Of a stretch of DNA of 64,000 bases, positions 33,922 through 45,813 are shown piece by piece. This DNA comes from Zanthoxylum bungeanum. Lineage: Eukaryota; Streptophyta; Magnoliopsida; Sapindales; Rutaceae. Every line of letters begins with the position of its first letter. Position 1 is the stretch's first letter. The notes below the pieces were generated by a model. That model was not told where the DNA came from. It did not search any database and worked only from the letters and a program-made list of their open reading frames with translations. The stretch spans positions 1 through 64,000 of the forward strand of contig SKCR01023721.1 in the NCBI GenBank assembly GCA_019454045.1. Direction: 5' to 3'. Position numbers and translations under genes: made by a program.

Positions 33922-34392
33922 TTAGATGATGCTCTCAGATAGCTTTGAGAATCCAAGCTTCTTGAGTTTATTTGTTAGAGGATTAGCCCATGCTCTATCT
34001 GGTTGCCCGCATTTTACATCAACAATTTCAACAATTTTAGGCCCTTTCTTGTTGCTTTTCTGCCTGTTGGGTGTTCTATCCAGCATATTATTATCAGAAC
34101 CGAGCATTGGGACTCGATGGGTACTTTTAGTGTAGCCTTTTGTTTTCCGAGCAACTTCAGGGTTTCTGCGGTTAATGCTGCTGCTTGCACTAGCTTCGTC
34201 TAATGATTTTCTTGGCTGTAATCTTTTGGCACTAGTAGCACCACATGCAACTGAAACAGCTGGTGTTTGAGATGTCTGGGGTGCAGAATCAACGGATTCC
34301 AATTCCCTAGTCATCAGGGAACTGATCGTTCCAGTGGTGCCAACTCTGATGGATCCTCCAGCGCCCTTGATAGTTTCTAGTGTCCGAACCAT
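33922..34392 (-). CDS. Unknown plant protein, paralogue of the convergent gene
   Basis: A 156-residue single-exon frame on the minus strand. The function is not recognised. The N-terminal segment has GTTGTISSLMTRELES, shared in outline with the gene at 33546. The middle is Ser/Ala/Arg-rich and basic (KSLDEASASSSINRR), and the end has VEIVDVKCG and ANPLTNKLKKLGFSKLSESI. A predicted nuclear protein would fit the basic content, but this is a guess. The leader lies in an upstream exon ending near 34497, with a candidate first exon at about 35390-35520, so the gene probably has a 5' UTR intron of about 0.9 kb. Its promoter side ends at the 15-kb retrotransposon. Confidence 0.7.
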   Translation of the reverse strand: MVRTLETIKGAGGSIRVGTTGTISSLMTRELESVDSAPQTSQTPAVSVACGATSAKRLQPRKSLDEASASSSINRRNPEVARKTKGYTKSTHRVPMLGSDNNMLDRTPNRQKSNKKGPKIVEIVDVKCGQPDRAWANPLTNKLKKLGFSKLSESII

Positions 34393-35714
34393 GTTTCTCT
34401 AGAGTTTCGGTCAGAGGTCTGAGAAGATATCTTCTAAAGATGAAGTTCTTAGCACTCAAAGCTTTCAAGGAGAAAGATTGCAATGGAGTTCAAGAGCCTG
34501 TAAAGCAATAACACCGCCCAATGCATATTGATGTGTTATATTTTCTGGTTGAAATGTAATCTAGATTCAATTTACTATTTTCCCAATACTTATATAGCCA
34601 AACTTGGAAGTAAAAATCTACATATTCAAAGAAGAAAAATCGGATACTTCGTAGTTGATTTTTGTAAGCAAGTACTCTAAATAACACAGCTTATATATTA
34701 GTAAGAAAGTGCAATTCCAGCAATAAGGCAACAAAAACAAAATTAAAAAAGAACAAACATAAGCCTTAAGAATGAGAGATTTCCTGGATGAGGCAGAATC
34801 GAAAAACTCAGAACAGAACAGGAAAAACATATCTAGGAAGAAAATGTAAATTGACAAGAACCAGTTTAATTCCAGCAAAAACCAGTTTAATTCACAGCAA
34901 ATTGACAAGAAATTGTTAAGTAGATTTTCAACTTCCTTACAAATAAATCAATAAACTGAAGGCCAAATTTGTCTTTGCAAAATCTTCAAGGTTTCCTCTC
35001 ATGAAATGATATCCAGGTTGCAAACTATGAATGTGAGGCAAGCATCTAATCTCAATGAAACCTCAAATTTTTCATCAAACCCTACCTACAAAATCTTATT
35101 TTAAAATAAAAGCAGGTCCAAAAAAAACAAGAAAATCACATTCAATCTAAACTGAAGTTATAAGGCAAGGAAAAAAAAATGATATTATAGACATAAACAA
35201 AACATATAAACTGATATAAAATCTTCAAAGTCCCCAACAACCTAAAATAAATGCATCTTTTTTCAGCTTTCAACAACCCAAAACTCAAAAAAAAAAAAAA
35301 ATGCCATAAATCATTTAAAAACAACAACAACAGAACCCAACAGCAAAAATTTAAGCAGATAATAAAGAATAAGATTTTAAAGCATACCCAATACAACAAT
35401 CAAGACCATTATCATTAAACTTGAGCTGTCCAGCAGTTTTGACGAGGATAGACAGAAGAAAATGAAAGCTACCCAGTACCCACAAATCTTGTTTCTTTCT
35501 GTAACTCAGAAAATTCATAGATAATCAATTTGATTAAAAAAAAAACCCAAAAAAAATTGAAGTAATTAGGAATTTTTAGAAGTTATGGTTAATGTAAAAT
35601 TGAGTGTATTTTAAATTAGTGAGATTGAGAGAGTTGATTTTCTAAAATCAGGATTAGGGTTAAGTTTAAGATATGAAATTCGGTTAAATTAGAGATAGGG
35701 TTTCAAAATCTATG
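34393..35714 (-). other. 5' UTR exons, intron and promoter of the gene at 33922
   Basis: On the minus strand, TTTACAG before 34497 looks like a splice acceptor and GGGTATGC near 35390 a donor. The region between has no supported coding sequence. Upstream of 35520 is the presumed promoter, which is cut off at 35715 by the Tat element. Confidence 0.45.
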
Positions 35715-35719
35715 GCAAT

Positions 35720-36463
35720 TGTTGACGGCTGATTTTGGTCTCAGGACAATATGAGAATATTACTCCCGAGACGATCCTTCATCAATAGTGAATTTGTTTG
35801 GTTATGGGGGACCAAAAGCAAACTTAGCAAAAGACAAATAATACGCCAATCGACAAGGAGATTTAACTTGGTTCGGCGGATCTTGGTCCGACCTACGTCC
35901 ACGGGCGCAAAAATGATGATACTTTTATTACTCAAACACGCTTCTCAGCTCTGCTTCTTGTTTTTACAAGTCTGATCTTAATGATTCTGATGCCTTTACA
36001 CACACTCTACCCTCCTATTTATAATAACAGAGAAATCAGACTCTTTCTAGCATAAGGATTCCCAGTTGAAACATTCTCATTTTCCTATGAGGATTCCTAA
36101 TCTGAAACTGACTTCACTTTATTTATCCTATCAGGATACTGACTTATCAGTTTCTGTGTGAAAGTGGGATAATTTTATCCCTTTTCCCGGTAGAAATAGG
36201 ATGTCTTATCTTTTGGGCATGCTTCGTCATCTGGTCGGTCTAGACATGGTCGGTCATCATGGGCTTCTGAGCTGAGGATGCTGTTGCCGAACTGATAGTG
36301 CCCGGTCACCTGGTCCCAAGTGGTCGGTCGCCCATCGTCAGGTGATCGGTCTCTTATTCATATGGTCGGGTCGGCATCTAATGATTTTGACCAAGATGGG
36401 AATTGCCCTTTTTACCCTTGCCGTGATGCTTAACTGTCATATGGCCTTTTTACACCATCAACA
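35720..36463 (-). repeat. Tat element 3' LTR (744 bp)
   Basis: Begins TGTTGACGGCTG and ends CACCATCAACA. Next to it inside is the purine tract, CTAGGGGACAAA on the minus strand (36464-36475). Confidence 0.92.
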
Positions 36464-37311
36464 TTTGTCCCCTAGTTCTCGGTTCCAACGAGTATGCAAG
36501 TTGGTGCCGGGAACTATATAAAGATGGTGTGCTGATCGCCTTGCTGGTGGTCGCTCCAGAAATCACGGAGAAATTGCCTTCACCATCAACTAAGTCTTCT
36601 GTTTCTATCTGCATATCCTCGGTTCCGAATGTAGTGCTCGGCTTTGACTCATTTCCCTTGTAAAAACAAAACATTTCACTGCCTTTTCGGGCATTTCTTT
36701 CTCGAGACGCGTAGTCGTCATATCTACTATAAATGCCCATCAAATCACCTTTTAGGGTTTTACCCCCAACCGGACACTTGTCGAGCATCTGCATGTTTCC
36801 CGCCAAAAGTGAACAAGATCAACCGTCCGCTGCTAGCATCTAAATATATTTGATCTCACCCGTTCATTCATCTTTTTGGATTTGTTCCCGAAGTCGACAC
36901 CTGGCGCACATCCGATACTCTATTATGATCCGACGGTTAGAATTATTCTGTCGTTGTAATGAGCATGTGAACCGATATCCTTGCATCTGTTTGGCAAAAT
37001 TCTATCAGCTTCAAAAACTCTTCTTCCATTCGGCTACGAAGCGTCTGATTCAGTTTTACTCAAAGCTTCTCAACGTGTTTTCCTTTTCCCGAGCAGAGAT
37101 CAAGTAAGTTTCCCGAACGACCTTCTTTTTCTCTTTTTTTCTTGCTTGCTGTGCTTTTTTGTTGTAGATTTCATGATTTTTGTCGGATGTTGCTAGGGCA
37201 TTTAGAACTTCATAGATTTAGTTTTTCCTGGAAACTTTAGGATAACTTGCGAACCCTTAGTCGTTTTTCAAGAATATGGTTGTAGACTGACCTTCCCATT
37301 TTATTTTTCGG

Positions 37312-38084
37312 ATGCCAATGATATCTGACGACAGTTCTTCCCCTAAAAACCATGTTAAACCCTTGACCCCCCTTGCTGAAGAGGTTTCCTCGGGCTCGGG
37401 AGCACCCAGCGTGGAAGACCTCGACACTACCCCCACCCTTTCTGAAATCGAACAAGATACTTACCATCAGAGGTTTCCTCGGAAGAATCTGGAGCCCGGT
37501 GAATTTGTCAGCTCGGCTCTGGACATGGATCGGTCCTCTAAGATAACCGAGGATGATCTAGCACTGCTTCGGCAATGATATGACATCCCGATAGATATTG
37601 CTCTTGATGTCCCTCTCCCATGTGATCGTGCCAGTCAGCCCGACGATGGTTCCATGGCCCTTCTTCCAGCTTTTTTCGAGTGCGGGCTCCGGTTGCCAAT
37701 TCAACCCTACTTCACCTGGATGCTGGCCGAGATGGAGATTGCCCCATGTCAACTGAGTCTAAACAGTTGGAGGATCTTGGCCGGGTTGTATGTAGTTTGG
37801 CATCGGGCGGGGCTTGGCGAACCTTCTTTTGAAGAAGTGAAGAGGTTATATCGGTTGAAGGCCAACCCAAAGACTCACCACGGTTGGTACTACCTTTCTG
37901 CCTATGCCGACTCATCAAACGTTGTCCGCAAACTCCCTGACTCCAACAAGAATTTCAAAGATCTTTGATTCTGGGCCACTGGAGATTGGGGACGGGTCCT
38001 GAGATCGGATGAATATAAGATCTTGGTCCCGGATATCTTCAGGGCGGGAGGTCAAGAGTTTAACCTTTTAGCTTTCCTGCCCTT

Positions 38085-38123
<39 letters not shown>

Positions 38124-41100
38124 GGATTCTCACCCTTTTTTTCTATTCCTTCTAGCCTGTTGGAGGGATGCTCCCAAGGTCTCCCGTCAGGTCCGGAGGC
38201 GGGTATTCTGGGCTCGGTGATATGCCGCCCATTGGAGGGAGTTGGTAAATGATACATCATTTCTTGAATCGGGACTTGTTCGGGCCCTTCCTCCTAAGGT
38301 CTCGGGTCGGATAGGTAGATTCTTGTTGATCTTCTAGCCGACTCCCATGTTTATTTAGCATGTTTGATGTTGTCCCTCTTTTTTTTTATATACGCTCAGG
38401 TCCTGAACCCTTCTTTTGTCTTTGCTTTTGCAGGCATGTCGAAGAGACCAAAATACCTTGATCGGTTGACCGGTGCTGCGAAGAAAACTAGCCCAGGTGG
38501 AGCTGGTACTTCTCGGAAATGGCCTGAAACTTCTGAGGCTGGAAATGTGGCTGAAGAGGTGGAGCGTCCGAGCTCTCAGGGTCTGTCTTCGCCTTCCGGG
38601 GTGCCTTCGACGGGTGATGCCCTCCCTGGCAATCTTCCAAGGTCTTCTAGAAGGAGGAAGCGTCCATTTGGTGCTGTGTACCCGATACTGAGTCGGGAAT
38701 TGGAGGATGAGCAGGTTCAGAATAAGGAGACTCATGCTCGGCAGGAGAGGAGGTCGTCGGGGGGTACTTTTAAGAAGCAGAAAGGTTCTGTGGTCCTTGG
38801 GGTTGACGACCTCGGGAAAAATATTAGGGAAGCTACTTCTTATTTGGTGCCGGCTTTCAATGAGCTGGCCGAGGCCGTACCTCCAGAGAAGATTTCGAGG
38901 TACGAGGACCTTTCCCCCGATGAGGTGGTTGCGAAGCTGTGTTCTCAGATGGCTAAGGTTGTGTTACTTTCCCTCATTCTTGCTGTGTCCTCCCGATTTA
39001 GTTTGTTTTTTGATTCTTTTTATTTCTTCTTGGTAGGCCAACTACCTTACGACAAGAATAAAGACCTCTTTTTGAGCCTTTTGTCTGAGGGTGGCCAAGC
39101 CCAGAGGCTCCAAAACCGTCTCACGGAAGTGGAGGCCAGGCTGGCTGATAGGGAAGAGGTGATAAAGAATCATGAGATAGCTGCGGCCGAGGCCGTCCGT
39201 ACCAATAAAGCTTTCAAGGCGCGCTGCTACTTTGGAGAAGAAAAATTTCGATGCTGCTGAGAGGATTTGAAACCTGCCCAGGCCGAGATTAGGATCTTAC
39301 AGATGGAGGTGTGCAGTGAACAATCTAAAGTGCGGGCCAAGGATGAAGAATTGGTGAGGCTTCGTGACGAGCTTAAGAGGAAAGAGGCTGAGTTGGAGGC
39401 CGAGAGGGATGCAATTCGTCTCGAAGTGGTCGGTGACTGTGCTGAAATTATACCAACGGTGTTACCTGACTTAGATATGGGGCCAATCCATGCAGCCATT
39501 CGTTTTTGCAAAAGGGAAATATCTGCTGAGGAGTTTCAGAAGTGGCTGCCCCTTTCCCCCGAGGAGGTGATGGATCCCGACCCAATTTCAATTGCCCCGG
39601 TCTTCTCAGCTCCTCAAGAAGACCGACATGATGCCCCTGCCATAGAAGAGATCGGGCCTGAGGTTTTTCCTGCTGAAGAGGTCCAACCTGATGTTCCTCC
39701 GACCCATGATACTGTCGGGGTTGGTGCTCAAAGCGCCAATCCGGACCGTATTCATGTCTGATTCATGAATACGAACATCCCATTATTCCATAATATTACT
39801 TATTTATGATTGCACCTCTTGTTTATATACGTATTCGATCTGATTGCGATTAGATTGAAACTAAATGTGGTTTAGTGATATGTATATATTAGACAAAGAC
39901 CCGATAATATATAATGCAGTACACAGTTACAAAGTTAGTTTGTAATTGACAGTGGGAAGTGTCACTGCTATATGTATATTATCAAACACAGTTCCTGGTC
40001 AAGATTTGCTAACACGGGTCGGTTAGTCAAATCCGTTGAGACCAGTACATGTCGTATATCGAGACTTGGTCCGATGGTTTATCCCAATGAACCATGAGTC
40101 TATGGAGACTCGTATAGACGTGTAGGTGTTTATAGTGGATAAACATTGAACGGCTCACCGAAGATTCTTAATGGATGCTACACCAACGTCAATAAGAATC
40201 TTCTCGGGTTGAGTAGAATAGTGGTCCTTCGACTTGAGATACCACTGTGGATGTATGAGACATACTCCACACTTAGATGGCAGTCACGTCACCGATCTAT
40301 TTAGATCAGACATCCGCTTGTTCGTTGGGGTGTGGACCGATCCTCAGGATATCCTGTGTGTATCAAGATAGGATCCGTCAGTTCTGTGTACAGAGCATAG
40401 GTAGTCCATATATATTTAGCAGTCTGTTAAATCTGTGGCCACAGTATACATCGGAAGTAAGTTCCGAGTGTTATTTAAAGATTGCTAATAGATACGTCGA
40501 CGAGATAATACCTATAGATTTGACGTTCACATCTATATCTCTGGGATTATCTGGATACCTGTGACGGAGGGATTATACGTATGCAATGACCTCGACCTGT
40601 ATGATTCAACTAGTTTATCTGTGATCGTCATAATCTACGGGTGGATAGATTATGGACATGAAATTGGATTTCGTGACGGATATACCTGAATCTAGAGAGT
40701 CTCAATAATGAAAACATACTCGTAGAGCACTAGAGCAACATTATGAATAATGATGATTATTTATAAATCGTTTAAACGTTAAACGAAAAAAATACATGCG
40801 AACGGGCCGAACCATCTTTTCATAATTAATGTGTATTTGTATTTAATATATGATATTATTAAATACACATTAATAAATAGTCAAATAAATGTATTTGACA
40901 TATACCATTAATATATGTATTTGAGATATTTAAAGTAAATATAATACATATGTTTGATATATTTGTATTTAATTAATTATTTAATTATTTAATAGTTAAA
41001 TGATTAATAAATTAAAATATAAATATATCACCAAATGATAAAGTTAGGAAATGATTATAAGTGTAAATGTTTGACTTTATATTAAAGGAAAAGGTTGTCA

Positions 41101-42472
41101 AATTGATTTTGACTTCTTAAGATATTTGTTCAAAATTGTTTGAAAAATGAAAATATATTTTTCCTTTATTTCTTGTTAAATTCGGCCATACACTTAAAAT
41201 ATAAGAGTTATATTTTTCTTAGTTGCATTTGTTGACTTAATTAAATATATAATAAAGTGTTATTAAAATATTTATGCAAGTTGACTAAATGTAAAGTTAA
41301 ATGAAATTGAAATGAAATTCGTTAAATATATGCTAGGTGAATTCGGCCAAGGGAAATTTTTACCACAAGTATATATTGTTTTCATTTCATTTTCATTTGA
41401 TAACCTAATACATTTCAAAGAAAACTCCATTAATGAAAACAAAGGAAGTTTGTGAGAAAGAAAGAAGAAATCAAATAAAACTTGGATTTTAGTAAGTTTC
41501 TTCAACTTACTATTAGAAAGGAAAATGTTCCTTAGGATCTAGGCTTTAACATATGATGTTCTTAGGTTATTTCTTTCTTTATTCTTTGTGTTTTTGATGA
41601 TGGAAGTTTTGGTGAATGAAAGTGTAAAGCATGTGTGATGAAGGAAGCTTATGGCTATTGTAGTAATAAGTGTTCTTTTATGGTTTTGGAAACCTTGTTG
41701 CTAATCTAGAGTTGTTGACCCACTCTTAGATGACCTAGATTTGATCTTTAGTTGTTTCATTGTGTTGAGACTTTGATTGGATGGAAGAAAGATGATTGAA
41801 GTGTTGGATTTAACCAATTTGGTCTAATTTGTCCAATTTGAGGAAATTGAAAAATTAGGGTTCATGACCAATTCCAAATTTGGGGCTTTTCATATATGTT
41901 GTGTATTTGGATGTATATATGATGCATATAAAGTTTCATGTTCATTGGATTACATCTTGATGTGTTTTGATGCATGAAATGACAAAATGCACAAAATGCC
42001 CACCATTGGGAGCATTCGGCCAATGAGTTAGATTTTGGGGATTTTGGTGTTTTTGGTGTTTTGATGTTTTGAACATGCTAAGTTCATCTTAGAAATGATT
42101 TAGAATCATTCAAAATTGATTAGATCAATTTCAGACTAAAATGGACAAAATACCAATATAAGGGTAATTTGGTAAATTCACTTGAATATGATTCATTTGA
42201 ATTTTATTTCATAATTTGATTATTGGATAATTAAATAAATATGTTTATTTAATTAATCCGAGAAAAAGTTTTGAAATCGGAAATTTTGATTTTCCGCCGT
42301 TTCCGCTGCGTTACCGGATTCTGCCCCTAAAACCCCTACAGATACTATACATGTCGAGGCCTCTTCGTTTGCCGATGTGGAAGCTGCTGTCCCTTGTCCT
42401 GAGGTCGAGCCGAGTCGTTCGCCATCCGGTCCTGCTGAAGGAGAGCTGTCTGCCTCTGCGTGGGTTGATTGA
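37312..42472 (+). pseudogene. Antisense gene of the Tat element (putative gypsy-type transposon family), interrupted
   Basis: Plus-strand gene, opposite to gag-pol, of unknown function. Frame pieces: 37312-37968, broken by TGA at 37576-37578; and 38436-39761, with an in-frame TGA at 39258-39260. The first part (FFECGLRLPIQPYFTWMLAE, then WHRAGLGEPSFEEVKRLYRL and GWYYLSAY) is the core seen in the plant 'putative gypsy type transposon' family (Pfam Transposase_28). The second is basic, then a coiled coil (EELVRLRDELKRKEAELEAE) with an acidic, proline-rich end. Intron-like GT/AG pairs, for example about 38959 to 39036, suggest splicing. The 2628-bp solo LTR interrupts it at 39713. Without the solo LTR and one target copy, the frame runs on for 43 codons to the stop at 42470. 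Confidence 0.75.
39713..42340 (+). mobile_element. Solo LTR, 2628 bp, family L (copy 1), nested in the Tat antisense gene
   Basis: It begins TGTCGGGGTTGG and ends AACCCCTACA, and is bounded by the target duplication GATAC (39708-39712, 42341-42345). It matches the complement of 51990-54611 over its whole length. No gag, pol or primer site is present. The middle is AT-rich and the first kilobase is moderately GC-rich. The parent family could not be named. Confidence 0.9.
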
Positions 42473-42659
42473 CAAGGGGGTAACCCGAATGGGGCCCCGT
42501 GTAATTTTTGATACACTTTTCTTTTCTTGTGATACATTTTTTCTTTGTTTGGGATGCATATATATATTAATATATTTCCTTCTCTTTGTACTTTTCTCTT
42601 CATTCCATGTGCTTTCCCTTGGGTTCTACTAGCTTGTTCTGATGATGTTTTCTTAGTGG

Positions 42660-43080
42660 GATGAGCTCCTGTATTGAGGGGACATAGCCCGACCCCAATC
42701 TGGGATAGACACTTGATCCTGGGGGGATGTTACGTTCCCAGTATGAAAGATAGACTCGGTGGGACGTATACCGACCCCGGGCTGTGAGAAACACTTGGCC
42801 CTGGGGGAATGCTACGTCCCCAGTCCAAAAGACAGACTCGGTGGGACATAGCCCGACCCCGAGCTGAGAGAGGTATTTGGACCTGGGGGAATGATGCCTC
42901 CCTAGTCCAGAAGTGCTGACTCGGTGGGACGTAACCCGACCCCGAGCTTAAAAAGGCATTTGGACTTGGGGGAATGCCGCATCCCCAGTCCAGAAGTGCT
43001 GATTCGGTGGGACGTAACCCGACCCTGAGCCAGTAGTACACAGAGGTCTCGGCGGAATGAAATCCAGCCCCGAGCCGAAT
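42660..43080. repeat. 82-83 bp tandem repeats in the Tat element
   Basis: The phrase GACTCGGTGGGAC recurs at about 42753, 42835, 42918 and 43001, each followed by a CCCGACCCCGAGC-like part and CTTGGGGGAATG. Further single units occur at 43793-44030. They lie between integrase and the antisense gene, the 3' untranslated part of the element. Confidence 0.85.
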
Positions 43081-43518
43081 AATTTTTGGGACTTGCACAG
43101 GAGGAAAGTGAACCAACCTTTGCAGCCCTACCGACCTGATACAGGCGTCTCCTTGCCAGACCGGTGAAAAAACAAAAACAAAATTTTGGAAAGTAAGATC
43201 AAAAGGGTGGGGGTGACTCAACACTTGTCCCAAAATTTTTTTTTTTACAAATGTAAACAACAGCACGATGCCTCAAAACAGCGTCTTATTCGAGGCCTCC
43301 AAAACACAATTCTGAATCTTTCAATTCAGTGTCCCGGCGAGCCAGGATTTGGATCATTAGAGCGTTTAAAATGGTAAGGGCACATCCTCTATCCGTCGGG
43401 TCACTATGGAGCCTGTGTATTTGTGTGGGGGCTCCTCCTTACCGCGCTGGAGCAGGCACACGCCACAGGGGCACAACGTCTCCCCGTGATGCGCCTCTCT
43501 TGGATCCAAATGATGAAT

Positions 43519-44165
43519 GGATCAAAGAATGTTCGGGATACTAAGGGCTTATCCCTCCTTAGGTCCGATATCACTGGAGCTAGCAATCGTCACGAGGGCA
43601 TCATCACTCCTCATGCTATACTTTCCCACGGATCCATTACATCGGGTAAGTGAGGATCAGAGAGTGTTCGAAACATTAAGGGCACATTCCTCCTTATGTT
43701 CGGTAACACTGGAACAAGCAATCGTCACGGGGGTATCATCCATCATTGTGCTATACTTCTCACAGATCCTATGCATCGAGTATGTCCCTGAATATTCCGA
43801 GGACCCCGAGCTAAAAGAGACATTTGGTTCTAGGGGAATGTCTCGTCCCCAGACCAATGAGCGTGACTCGGTGGGATGTAACCCGACCCCGAGTCGAATA
43901 GTCAAGTGGCCTCGGCGGAACAAGATCCAGCCCCGAGTCGATTATCGCAGTGGCCTCGGCGGAACGTAATCCAGTCCCGAGCTGAATAATGAAGTGGCCT
44001 TGGTGCCAACTGTCTTTTGAAACGGGCCTCGAGCATGTGATGATCGAAGGGTGTTCGAAACATTAAGGGCATATTCCTCCTTATGATCGGTGACACCGAA
44101 GCAGGCAAACGCCACGGGGGTATCATCATTCCCCGTGCTATGCTTCTCACGGACCTATACTCTGA
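43519..44165. repeat. About 137-bp second tandem repeat in the Tat element, interspersed
   Basis: Units with GATCA(A/G)AGA(A/G)TGTTCG begin near 43519 and 43656, and a third (GATCGAAGGGTGTTCG) near 44043. Each continues with TAAGGGC, TCCTCCTTA and ATCGTCACG(A/G)GG or a close variant. Copies of the 83-bp repeat lie between the second and third units. Confidence 0.75.
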
Positions 44166-44491
44166 TTTTTAATGTTTATATGGAATCGACTGGTTCTGGT
44201 GTGGCTTGTGCTTCTTTGCGGTAGTAGCTGTGGTCGGGTAGTTGCGGGTTTTGTGCTTTTGACCTGGATCGTTGTATTGAGTATGTCCTCGGAGTTTCGA
44301 ATGTGGTTCAAATTTTTTTTTTTTTATAGGAGTGGGCGAAACTTTTGAAAAAGAAAGTTTTATTTATATTTGGGGGACATACTGCCCTTCTTACAACTCT
44401 CTGCGGTCATTTTGAGAGAGGCTTTGTATTGAATTTATGTCCCTTATCGGGTTGCTGCAAAAGAAAAAAAAAAGAAAAAGGAAGGGAAAAT

Positions 44492-45578
44492 TTACTGAAA
44501 GTATTTTCTCAGCATCTCAGCGTTCCATGGTTTCTTTAATCTTGTGTCGTCCAGCTGTTCTAAGATGTAGGCCTCTGGCCTTACTACCTCTGTGATTTTG
44601 TAGGGCCCTTCCCACTTAGCACATAACGAGCCCTCCTTTGGTCTTCGGGTGTTTAGGGTGACTCTTCTTAATACTAAGTCGCCTGGGAGGAAAGAGCGGG
44701 TTCGAACTCTTCTGTTGTAGAAGCGGGCCATTCTTTGTTGGTATACTGCCGTTTTCATAGCTGACTTTTCTCTCCTTTCCTCGATTAGGTCGAAGTGGTT
44801 CTTGATAAGTTCTTCATTCTGCTCGTTCCCAAAGTGGCGGACCCTATGGGTTGCTACCCCGATTTTGCTGGAATGACGGCCTCACATCCGTATGATAGGG
44901 AAAACAGTGTCTCCCCTGTGGATATTTGCAGGTCGTTCGATGTGCCCATAGTACTTCTGGTAATTCATCGACCTATAAGCCCTTGCATGATCCGAGCCGA
45001 GCTTTAAGGTTTGCCTTGATGGTTTTGTTTGTCGCTTCAACCTGTCCGTTTGACTTGGGATGGGCCGGCGAGGCGAATTTTAGAGCGATCTGGAGGTCTT
45101 CGCAGAGCTTCCTGAATCCCTTGCTATCGAACTGTTTTCCGTTGTCAGTGATGATTGCTCGGGGAATTCTGAACCTGCAGATAACATTCTTCTTTAAAAA
45201 CTCTGTGGCTTTCTTTTCTGTGATGGTGGATAGTGGCTCGGCTTCTACCCATTTTGTGAAATAGTATATGGCTACGATTGCATACTTCGCCTGCCCTCGC
45301 CCTTTTGGCATTGGTCCTATGATATCTAGCCCCCACTGCGCGAATGGCCAGGGTCTGGATAGGGTGGTCAATTGCTCTGCCGGTTGATGGTGGAGGTTGG
45401 CATTTTTTTGACAACCTTCGCATTTCTGAGCTACCCTCACACCGTCCCGATGCATGGTCGGCCAGTAAAACCCTTGTCTCAAGGCTTTGAAGGCGATTGA
45501 TTTTCCTCGGCGTGACTTCCACAAATGCCCGCGTGAATTTCCCTGAGCACATAATTTTCTTCCTCTTCTGCTAGACAT
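44492..45578 (-). pseudogene. Tat integrase
   Basis: The minus-strand frame 45578-44973 holds the zinc-binding CEGCQKNA part and the catalytic core. The three acidic residues are in QWGLDIIGP (D), IITDNGKQF (D) and SNGQVEATNK (E). After a stop the C-terminal domain continues at 44758-44492, with SFLPGDLVLRR and KWEGPYKI. All three catalytic residues are present, but the frame is broken between core and C-terminus. Confidence 0.88.
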
Positions 45579-45813
45579 CTCAGGAGGGGTACGGTGTAGC
45601 CTCTCCGATAGAGCACCCCTTCGATCAGGGAAAACTGGTGCTCTTGAATTTTAGCTTTTTGGCCTCCTTTTTGTCTTTAGGGGTTTCCCATGCTTCCAGG
45701 TATCTCCTAATCGGTTGCATTCATGAGTTTTTGCCTTCCTCTTCTAGTATATCTACTTCCAGCTCTCTTATGCTTCTTTCTCGGAGGCATATGAGAGGGA
45801 TTATTCTGGGGTT

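Noticed and set aside
34618..35399. Hydrophobic open frames rich in F and L on the minus strand
   Set aside because: They translate A/T-rich intron and UTR sequence and look like membrane segments only by composition.
38023..38220. Open frame with a run of phenylalanines
   Set aside because: It is a translation of a long T-run, probably within an intron or decayed part of the antisense gene.
40277..40564. 95-codon frame in the solo LTR, repeated at 53798-54088
   Set aside because: It recurs only because the two LTRs are copies; there is no known domain and it lies in non-coding LTR sequence.
43404..44150. Several open frames in the GC-rich tandem repeats
   Set aside because: They come from translating repeats on either strand; no conserved protein is seen.
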